DNA from: Hymenoscyphus infarciens
Taxonomy: Eukaryota > Ascomycota > Leotiomycetes > Helotiales > Helotiaceae
Direction: 5' to 3'
DNA length: 64,000 bases
Assembly (NCBI GenBank): GCA_001414345.1
Contig: LLCB01000118.1
Span: forward strand, 62,001-126,000
The translations under genes and the position numbers were made by a program. Shown here in pieces: positions 55,071-64,000 of the stretch. Every line of letters begins with the position of its first letter. Position 1 is the first letter of the stretch. The notes beneath the pieces were generated by a model. The model did no database searches. It saw nothing but the letters and a program-made list of their open reading frames with translations, and had not been told where the DNA came from.

Positions 55071-55264
55071 GAGGTTTTAGCTGGTTAAAGGCGAAGTTGT
55101 TACCGAGTTATTGAAGTTGAAATTCTTATCTAAGTATCTAGGGATAATAAAAGGGGTGGTTTTGGCTAGTTAAAAGAGTTATTACCGAATTTGAAAATGC
55201 TATCTAATGTTTAGGATAATAAAAGGAGCAGTTTTGGCTAGTTAAATGAACTTGATACCGAAGT
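55071..55264. repeat. Tandem repeat, ~73-84 bp, about 2.5 units
   Basis: Each unit runs GGTTTTGGCTAGTTAAA..., TTACCGAATTTGAA, then GGATAATAAAAGG. Starts are at about 55071, 55156 and 55229. Differences are mostly transitions. Confidence 0.6.
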
Positions 55265-55414
55265 TGTTGTATTACCTTGTTCCCTTTAGCGATTATAAAT
55301 CAGGGTACTTAAGGACTTATTTATAATCATCTTCCGATTTCGAAGAAGAGTCGCTACTGGATTATAGGGAACTTAGAGCTAAGGTGTATCCTATATATAG
55401 AAGAACCGTTCCAG

Positions 55415-55541
55415 TGTTGAAAGGATAGTATAAGGTTCGATATAATTATATTACTTAAGCAATTCTAGAGGGGAATTACTCTCTACTTATATATAAGAGG
55501 GTTTAGGAAGATCTATATTACGTAATAGGTACGGATGTTTA
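55415..55541 (-). repeat. Copia 3' LTR (127 bp)
   Basis: It begins TGTTGAAAGGATAG and ends GGATGTTTA on the plus strand. It aligns without gaps to 63187-63313. All nine differences are transitions. Confidence 0.8.
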
Positions 55542-55566
55542 ATACTCCTACTTAATCTAAACACTT

Positions 55567-57264
55567 CTAGATTATAATACTAATATACTTTAATAAACCT
55601 TTAGCTAAAACCTTTAAAGGATAAAAAGCTAAGGAAGAATATATAAGTAAGAAGACTAATTAGAGTCTTTTAAGAAGTTGATTTAAGGTATTAACTTTAT
55701 CTTCTCCTTCTATATCTATAGTATATACTAAGACGCCTTCTATAGTTAAGTTACCTAGTATAGTATCTTCTCTTATACTTATATTATTTATATAGTTATA
55801 GTTATCTAAGATATAGTAGAAATCTATTAGCTAGTCTAGTTGATTCTTAATATACTCTCTTAAATATATAAGAAGTCGCTTATACTTTATATCCTTATCT
55901 TGTCCTTTAGGCGTCTTAGTACTAGGCTTAACTTTAACTTTAATTGATTAATTAATACTAAGTAGATACTTAGTACTATTGGTTTTAATATACCTTTATA
56001 TACTAGTAAAACGTTTGATTAAGAGTCCTCTATACTTAGTGTATATAATATTAGTAGGCTTCGTTAGTAAGAGTTAGAGTAGTATCTGAAAGGCTTCTTT
56101 AGAGAGTATAGTAGATGCCTAGTATAGTAGAGGTAGTAGAGTATTAAGACGACGGCGTTTTAGAGATAGCTTAATTTTAGGACTTTATATAGTAGGTAGT
56201 AATATGTCTCCTATAAGTTCTACTGCTTCTACTACTCCTATAGTTTCTACTACTTCTATAGGTTCCACTGCTTCTACTACTTCTATAGATTCTATATCCT
56301 TATCTTCGATATCGTCTAAATTAGTACTCTTATACCTAGAGTACTTGTTAGAGGCTTATTCACTCTTAGAGTCGTCCTAGGCTAGGTCTACTAGAATAGG
56401 TTTTCTTCCTTTTAAGAGCTTCTAAGAATAGAGATTGATAACTTTATTTATTAGTATCCTAATAGAGAGAGTATAGTTATAAGAGTTAATTTAAGTACTA
56501 AGAGTAACCTATTTAAAACTAGTAGCTTTAAGGTAACTAGGACTCTAAGGCTACTATTTAGAATAGTCCTAGTTATTAATAAGGTTCTAAATAAAGTAAC
56601 TTAAGATAGCTAGACATCTCCTAACTAGGCTAGTATTATCTTCCTTACTAATCTATATATCTAAGTTTCTTATGCCTCTATCCTTTTATAGATAGTTGAT
56701 GAATTTCCTTTATATACTAAATAGACTTATAAAAGGAACGATATTAGTATCTTAATACTCAACTTCAGCGTTAGCGTCTAGAATAAGAAGTCGTAGACTT
56801 ATAAGGAGTTTTCGTTTAATAACTATAACCTAGGTATACTATAGTATAATAAGGTATTATAGCTAATTTATTTTAACCTAGGTTTCTATCTAAGTAACTA
56901 TAAGTATAATAATTATATCTTAGGACTTAATTTAGTCTAGACTAAAAATATATAAGAAGTATTTAAATAGTAGATAGTACTTATTTATATTATTTTACTA
57001 GTTTACCTTTTCCTACTTTATATAATAGATAATAAAGTATTATATAATCTAGTAGAGTAAGTATACTCTATTATAGCTACTATTAATTTTAGATAGGTAA
57101 TACTAGATATTATAACTAGTAGAGTTAGTTTTTAGGCTTCTAGGTAATAGGAGTTTTAGGTGTTAAGTATTAATGTCTATAAAGTTAAAGAAGAGTTCTT
57201 TTAAAGAGGTAACGGCTTTTAACTTTTTAAGAGTTATACTAGAGGCGTTTCTAGTATTTAACAT
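55567..57264 (-). pseudogene. Decayed extra ORF between RNase H and 3' LTR of the Copia element
   Basis: From an ATG at 57264 (MLNTRNASSITLKKLKAV) one frame runs to the polypurine tract, about 565 codons, interrupted only by TAA/TAG at positions expected from CAA/CAG or TGG. It reads as protein: charged stretches (DDIEDKDIESIEVVEAVEP), a basic segment (KIKLSLKRRRLNTLL), and an acidic-helical end (TIDIEGEDKVNTL). Copia elements normally end pol close to the 3' LTR, so this is additional. Because TG is depleted everywhere here, the lack of TGA is not itself evidence. No family recognised. Confidence 0.4.
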
Positions 57265-57659
57265 TTTTTAAGTAGAATAAGTATCTAAAAAAAGATAATT
57301 TATAGATAATAGAGAGAGTTTAATTATAAGATATCTAGGTATTAGGTATATATAGGTGGTTAGTATAGTAGCTAGAGCGCTAGGTAGCCGACTACGTAAT
57401 ACGAATTATTAGTCTTAGTAGTATAATCTCCTCTTATAATTCGTACTATATAGTTATATAACTTTTAAAAACTATAATAAAAAACGTTTTTTAAGTACTA
57501 GATCTATTCTTTAGTATTTAAAGGTATAATAGTATAAGTATAAAGAGTATATTATATAATCTTCCTTTATTTTCTTTAAAGTATTAGATATAGCTCTATA
57601 GTATTTTTAAGCGAGTATAGAGTAAATAGCGATACTCTACTAAGCTTTTAGATACCTCT

Positions 57660-60600
57660 CTTCTTAACACCTATTAAGAATTAGAACTTCTTAAAAGCAT
57701 TCCTAAGAAGGGGTTTTATAAGTTCGTCTACTACTTACTCTTTCGTACTAATAAATATAAGGTTTATATGTTCTTCGGCTTATACTTCTCTAACCTTAGC
57801 GTCTTAGGTAGTAATATGCTTAGTATAGTTATAGTAGATAGGGTTTTTTATAAGTATTATAGCCTCTTAATTATTATAGAGAATTACTATAGTAACTCTT
57901 AGTTCGGTCTCTAGGATAAGCTAGTCTAGAAGACGTTATAGCTAAATAGCTTTATTTATAGTATTTATCTCCTCTTTAAGTTCTACTTTATATAAGAATA
58001 GCGAGACCGTAGCCTATCTTTTAGATAATTATAAGATAGCGCCGCTACTAATATTAAAGAGGTATCTAGAAGTAGATTATCTAGTTTTATAGTATCTAGT
58101 CTAGTTAGTATCTAAATAGCCTATAAGTCTCTTAAGCTTACCTTAAAACACTAAGTTATAGCTTATAGTACTCTTAAGATAATATATAATTTATTTTACT
58201 ACTATCTAATATTTATTAGTTAGATTAGATAAGAATCTACTTATAATAGATATAGAGTAGGTAATGTCTAGTTAAGTGCTAAGTATAGTATATATAAGTA
58301 AGCTTATTATAGACTAATATTAACGTTTAAAGGTCTTTAACGCCTTATAGTTTTTAGAAGCACTTATAAGATAATTGTTTACTTCTATTAGTATATAATA
58401 TATCTTAGTTTTAAGTATATTAAAGTTATAAAGTATTTTTTTAATATAAACGTGTTATCTTAATTAAAGAGTATATTACCTCTTATTATAAGTTACTATT
58501 ATTCTAAGATAGAAGACTACTAGTCTAAGATTAGATATCTTAAATCGTTAACTAAGTACTATCTTAATTTTATTAATTTCTTTTATTAAGCTACTAGTAA
58601 TAAGGAGGTCGTTAATATAGGCTATAATAATAATGTCTTTATAGTAGAAGACCTTAGTATTTATATTAAGTAGTTTAAAGCTAAGCGTTTTTAGAAAGTC
58701 GTAGAGAGTATTATACTAGACTTTAGAAGCTTATTTTAATCTATAGAGTACTTTTTTAAGTTTATAGACTTTAGTACTATCTCTCTTACTATTTAGGAGT
58801 TTTATATAGACTTCTTCTTTAATATTACTATATAAGAAGGCAGTTTTAACGTCTATTTGTTTAATCTCTTAGTTTAGAGTAGTAGCGATTATAAAGATAA
58901 GTTTATAGCTTATTAGCTTTATAATAGTAGCGAAGGTTTTATTAAAGTTAATACTCTCTTTTTGTTTAAAGCTACGGACTACTTAGTAGGTCTTATACTA
59001 GATAACCTAGCCTTTATTACCTATCTTAAGTTTATAAACCTATCTATCTATAAGGACCTTTTAGTTTACTAGTCTATCTACTACCTTCTAAGTATTATTT
59101 TCCTTAATAGAGTCTACTTCCTTATCTTTAGCCTCTATCTATTTCTTAGCTTTAGCGTAGGCGTAGGCTTATTTATATATTTACGGTTTAAAAACGTTAT
59201 ATTATATCTAAGCTAGTAGTACTACTATAAACTATAACTTGTTAATTAGCTAGTAGATAAGAGCGAATAGTAGTAGGTTAGAAGAGAGTATTAGTCGAAG
59301 GCTATAGTTATCTATATAGTCTACTATATCGTCTAGTAAGGTTCTAGAACTACTAAGGTTAGAGCTATCGTCGTCTATAAGAGGTTATAACCTTTAACGT
59401 GCTTATAACCTTAATACTCTTATAGTAGTAGGTATAGCTAGATTATAGTATATAACGATTATAGGCTTCGGTGGTAGTAAGATAGGTAGAGGTATTACTT
59501 CTTTATTTTAATAAAGTACTAAGATATTATTTTCTAAATTATTAGACAGCTTTATAATTTTAGAGCTTTTAAGTTTAAGCAAGAGTAGTAAGTAGCCTAG
59601 TCTTAGGTATACTCGTAGTTTCTTTATTTAACCTCTTTCTCTTAAAGATATAGGTCTTTAATCTTTTATCTCCTAGTAGTATATTCTACTAGTAGTCTAT
59701 AACTTATGTTTATAAGATTCCTTAATTAGCTTTATAACTATTTTAGTAGTATCTATAGTAGCTCTTTTAATTTTAAATATAGAGTTAGCTTCGAGGTTCT
59801 TACTTTGTTATCGATTAAGATCTGCTTTATTAAGTCGTTAGTCTAGAGTAATCTTAGAGGTAAGGACTTTGAGTACTAGTTCTTTCTCTTATAGGTTAAC
59901 TTATATTTTATTAATATAAATATTATTAGCTTAAACGATTTTCTTATTAGTAGTTTAGATCTATTTAATATAATCTCTCTTATAGTCTATTAGGTGTCTA
60001 GAAAAGGTTTAAGCCTCTTTAGGCTTATTCTTTTTAAGCTTATTTTTAAGAACTATATACTATAACTCTATAATTCTTAAATAATTAATATAAAAGTATA
60101 AGCTAGTAATAGTCTTAAAGGAGGAAATTTTAGTAGCTATATAAATACATCTTTAATAAAGATAAATAGAGGTTTATAATAATTTAGGTTAAAGGTAGTT
60201 AGTATGAAAGTTAAGATAGTACCTTCTTATTATCTCTACTATTTACTATAAGGTTTAGCCTAGGCGTTTAGTAGCTCTATTTATCTTAGGATTATTTAGA
60301 ATTATAGTTTTAAGTATAATACCTTCTTTCTTAAGATATTTACTAAGAGTAGTATTAATATATTTACTCTTGTTATTATTATAAATATAATAGATCTATC
60401 GTTTAGAGTACTTATAGGTGGCCTTATATTTCTTAAAATAGGCTAATATATCGCTTTTATGTTTTATACTATAGGCTTCTACGTCTTTTATTTTATTATA
60501 ATAAAAGTATACTTAGTATTAAAAACTAAATAGTCTAGGTTTTAGAAGGCTTATAACGTCTATATATACTAATTCTATAGAGTAACGTCTAGGCTTTATA

Positions 60601-60900
60601 TAGCCTAAATAAGGAACTGATTTTATATACTCTTCTACGTAGATAGTATAGGTATAGCCTTCTATATATATCTTTTTATTTATACTATAAGATCTTTTAT
60701 AAAGTGTCTTAATTACTTTATCGCTTATATACTCTAAGCGAGTATACTAAGTTGTATTTACTAGCTTATTAGTATAGACGATCTAGGCTTTAGCTAATGT
60801 TTTAGAGTATAGATAAGAGCGTAGTAGGAGCTTATATTAGCTTAGGAGTACTAGAAGTCCTTTATATCTTATAAGCTAAATTATAGTACTAGGAAGAGTT
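57660..60900 (-). pseudogene. Decayed Copia pol (integrase, reverse transcriptase, RNase H)
   Basis: Motifs given for the whole element define this span: integrase core at about 60.4-60.6 kb, reverse transcriptase 58.6-59.0 kb and RNase H 57.7-58.3 kb, all on the minus strand in Copia order (INT before RT). Numerous RIP-type stop codons are present. The borders are approximate, and gag should lie between 60.9 and 63.0 kb but was not recognised motif by motif. Confidence 0.75.
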
Positions 60901-63186
60901 CTTAGTATTAATATTTAGAGGTTACTTTTAATAGTAAGTTTATAGACGTATAGAGTTTTAGTATTTAGTAGAGTCTGAATATGTCTATATATTTTCTATA
61001 AGTCTACTTAGAGCCTCTTATTTAGTAGCTATAAAAAAGAAAGAAGGTTAGCTTCTAGAGTAGAGTAGTAGAGTATATTAGAGAGTAATAGTATCTATAG
61101 TCTAGTTTCTGTTTCTATAACTAACTTTACTATTCTTTTAGAAATAATAGGTAATCGTATTCTACTAATACCTACTACTACTTATAGTTCGTTAGAGTCT
61201 AGAGGCTCTAGATTTATAAAGAGTAACTTCTAGTAATAAATAGATTTAGAGTATCTACTATTAATAATCTATCTTTATAATAAGGATTTAGGTATTAAGG
61301 CTCTTAGTGTTTTAAGGTTTAGTATAAGGTGTACTATCTAGGCCTAATAAGGGATAGAGTAGTAGTCGGCTTCGTTGTTTTAGTTAATAACCGATAGTCT
61401 TATAAATACTATAGTAGTAGTCTTAGTATTCTTATCTTTTAACTTCTTTTTTTAATCCTAGGTATTACTTTAAAGACGAGGACGCTTCTTACGTTTAGTA
61501 GCTTTTATAGCTATCTTATTAGCTATTTACTTATTATAAGCTAGCTTTAAGTAAAGATGTTTCTTAATATAGTTTACTTCTAGATAATATATTTTACTAT
61601 AGTATATATATTTTAGTATTTTATTAGTTTTAGATTATTTATAAGTAAGTATACCTATTATTATATTATTAGTATCTGTGGTTATATACTATTCCTCCTT
61701 TTAAACTACTATTATAAGTTTACTAATAGATATAATATAGCTAGTATCGTTAATATAGTTATAAGTCTAGGCTTAATATTCTTTAAAAGTATTATATACT
61801 AGAGTAAGGCTAAATATATAGAGTTAACTAAACTAAGGATCTTTAAGTTTAGCGTTTAATAAGATAAGTAAGAGCTTATAATCGATTTAGAGGAACTAAG
61901 AGTTATACTCTTAGATAGAGGTAAAGACGTTAAGCTATAAGAATAAGAGCTCGCTTATAAGTCGATTAAATTATATTAATCTTTTAAGCTAAAATCTATT
62001 CTTAAGTTTTATAAGGATTTATAAGATATCGTTACTATTGTTCTTAATATAGTTCCTAGCTAGGAAGCTATACTTACTATATATTATATAGGATCTAATA
62101 TCTAAGAATTTAACTTATTCTTTATCCTTCTTTTTATATTCTTTCTTCTTAGCTACTATTAGCTCTAAGATAGTAGTTTATCTAGGACCTATAGCTTATA
62201 CTACTAGGAGAGTATCTAGTTATTACTTCTTATAGGTAATAAGCTACTTATAGTAGTAGTCTTTAATATAGAGGTCGTTAACGACTCGTCTTTCCTATTT
62301 AGTCTAGTTAGCTTTGTCGAGCTCTTAGATATTATTCTAAGTTTAATTTTTAGTAGATATAATTAAGAAGAGCTAGGTAGGCTAGGAGTAGAGGAGGTAG
62401 GAGTAGAGGAGGTAGGAGTAATAGGTGAAGGTTCTTTAGCATAGAGTCTAAAGATGTTTATAAGGCTTAGAAGAGGAGGAAGAAGGTCGTTTTCTAATAA
62501 GGATAATTTAGTAGTATTAGAGCTAGTATTAGTTTCAGATTCGGTTTCGGATTCGGATTTAGATTCTAGATTAGAAGGTATATAGTTAGAGTCTTTAAGT
62601 AGGTCGTCTTTATAAAAGTATTTAGAATAAGTTTAAAGAAGAGTTTAAGTATAATAGAGAAAAAGATTAGGTCTAAAGTATAATATAGATAAGTACTATC
62701 TTATCTTCTTTATTATTCGATAAGCTAGGAAGCGTCTTCTTAAGGCTACTTCTAGCCTTTCTTAACTTATCTTAAATTAGCTCTTAGTAATCTTCTAAGA
62801 CCTTATTTCTTCTAATATATTTATTTTAAATTTTTCACTTATATTAATATAATTTTATAAACTGTCTAGGTAGTATATTAAGAGGTTAGTGTTTTTTAAC
62901 TTCTTTAAGGTTACTAAGTTTTTACTACTAGAGAGCTATATAGGCTAGATTAGAGGTCGACTTAGTATTTTAGTACTTAAGTGTCTTAATACTTTTATTA
63001 TAATATATATTAAGATAAATTAGAGGTAGTAATACTAGGTATAATAGATATAAGAGATCCTGTTTTTAAATTATAATAACTCGTATATCTATTAGTAGAA
63101 TACGCTTATACTAGGTTAAGGAATTATTTAGAGACTTAGTAGTAATTTAATTAATAAGTCTAGGGTGGAATTCTAGGCTTATAACC

Positions 63187-63313
63187 TATTAAAAGGATAG
63201 TATAAGGTTTAATATAATTATATTACTTAAGTAATTCTAGAGGGGAATTACTCTCTACTTATATATAAGAGGGTTTAGGAAGACCTATATTACGTGATAG
63301 ATACGGATGTTCA
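63187..63313 (-). repeat. Copia 5' LTR (127 bp)
   Basis: It begins TATTAAAAGGATAG and ends GGATGTTCA on the plus strand; it is the partner of 55415-55541. Its inner side carries the primer-binding-site-like GGTTATAAGCC on the minus strand. Confidence 0.8.
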
Positions 63314-64000
63314 ATATCCGGTTCTCTCAAAGTATAGCCGTATACAAAAAGCGAACGTTTCTTTAGTATAAACTTCTTCCTAATTCTACTTCTATCTCTT
63401 TTAACACTTAGTACTAGCTAGGACTCGGTCCGTAACCGTAGTCTCTTAGTTTAAGAGAAGTTTAGAGTAGAGTCGGATAATGTTTAGTTAAGAGGAATAG
63501 TAATAACTTAGCTAAGAGCTCGCTTTGAGAGTATACTGATTTATATCCGATTTAAGAGAAGTAGTAAGAAGGTATTAAGAGCAGCGGTGTCTCTTAAGTA
63601 AAAGAGGTCTAAATTAGAGCTTTAAAAGCAAAAGAGGGTTTAAACAAAGGTTTAAAAGAGAGTCGGATTAGTAAGAGTTCGGAGGCAGAGCGTTTTTTTT
63701 TAAGTTATTAACTTTATAGTTCGCTTATAATTATATCTATCTCGTCTAACCGATTATTTTATTCTTTATTTTTATACTACTATCTCTTCTATATATCGTC
63801 TATATTTAAGAAGTCTTACTTATCGTTTCGTCGGGATCTTCTAAGTCTTAGTATATAGGTATGATTTAGAAAAGGTTTAGAGGGTTATCTTTTGAAAAGG
63901 GAGAGTAGCTCTAGAAGGGGGTTATCGCTTAACGCCTCGTAGCGGAACTGAATTCGATATCTTCGTCGATTTAGAGAGAGAGAGTAAGGTCAGATTCGGA
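63314..64000. other. Repeat sequence flanking the Copia element
   Basis: AT-rich and partly RIPed. It contains the third copy of the AGAGTCGGA / AACTTAGNTAAGAG repeat (63462-63565) also found at 54.7-55.0 kb, so the Copia element sits within an older repeat that continues past the window edge. No gene. Confidence 0.5.

Larger units (their letters stand above)
55415..63313 (-). mobile_element. RIP-degraded Ty1/Copia LTR retrotransposon, 7.9 kb
   Basis: 127-bp direct repeats lie at both ends. On the minus strand, the sequence just inside the right LTR reads GGTTATAAGCC, close to the Copia primer-binding site, and AGTAGGAGTAT lies before the left LTR as a polypurine tract. Decayed pol is readable in minus-strand order: integrase (ELVYIDVI near 60.55 kb, IKHKSDILAYFKKYK near 60.45 kb), reverse transcriptase (QIDVKTAF near 58.85 kb; AYINDLLI, from a YVDD-type box, near 58.61 kb), and RNase H (DITYSISIISRFLSN near 58.25 kb; KNPIYYNYTKH near 57.83 kb). 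Many TAA/TAG stops interrupt it. CpA and TpG are nearly absent while CpG remains, the RIP signature. It is non-functional. No target-site duplication is visible. Confidence 0.85.

Noticed and set aside
55410..63320. Target-site duplication around the Copia LTRs
   Set aside because: The five bases outside each LTR (TCCAG and ATATC) do not match, even allowing RIP changes.
52675..64000. Functional protein genes in the AT-rich block
   Set aside because: All recognisable coding traces are RIP-damaged retroelement genes with many stops.

Overview
The window reads as nuclear DNA of a filamentous ascomycete (Pezizomycotina). The signs are short introns (mostly 48-110 nt) with GTANGT donors and CTAAC/CTGAC branch sites, fungal-type gene models, and a terminal AT-rich block with the mutational scars of repeat-induced point mutation (RIP). 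Leotiomycetes is my tentative placement, from general resemblance only. No bacterial, organellar or CRISPR features were seen. Exon models were built by hand from splice sites and reading-frame phase, and every multi-exon coding model given as complete sums to a whole number of codons.

Layout. 1.9-4.7 kb: a zinc-finger protein ending in a SUMO-interaction-like tail. 5.7-9.4 kb: a spliced secreted protein (-), the tRNA dihydrouridine synthase DUS4 (+) and a 78-residue Cys-rich protein (+). 9.8-11.4 kb: four tRNA-like RNA polymerase III units (+). 12-17.2 kb: a Dal5-type MFS permease (-) and a three-finger C2H2 transcription factor (-) with a long first intron. 21.4-24.2 kb: a coiled-coil protein (-) divergent from a small unknown protein (+). 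24.6-26 kb: three more tRNA-like units (-). 27.1 kb: a tiny foldback element. 27.8-30.4 kb: transketolase (-). 31.8-32.9 kb: phosphatidylinositol synthase (+). 33.9 kb: a small membrane protein. 34.8-37.6 kb: LSm5 (-) divergent from a WRN-type 3'-5' exonuclease (+). 38.9-40.3 kb: ornithine decarboxylase (-). 41.1-42.8 kb: two doubtful or decayed genes. 43-44.2 kb: nitronate monooxygenase (+). 44.5-48.5 kb: an unknown acidic protein (-) and a taxilin (-). 49.3-52.4 kb: the mitochondrial presequence protease CYM1 (+).

52.7-64 kb is a repeat island: an inverted-repeat element, a little-mutated LTR-like island, and a 7.9 kb Copia retrotransposon (-) with 127-bp LTRs. The Copia element is heavily RIPed and sits inside other repeats. 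CpA/TpG is almost absent from its interior while CpG persists. Between its RNase H region and 3' LTR it carries about 1.7 kb that reads as a decayed additional ORF.

The genes are mostly housekeeping (tRNA modification, pentose phosphate pathway, polyamine and phosphoinositide synthesis, mRNA decay and splicing, mitochondrial peptide turnover) and do not form an obvious cluster. The most unusual observation is the seven-member tRNA-like family. Its members have A and B boxes, cloverleaf arms with a compensatory acceptor-stem change, an 89-120 nt insert at the anticodon loop, and T-run terminators on six of the seven.
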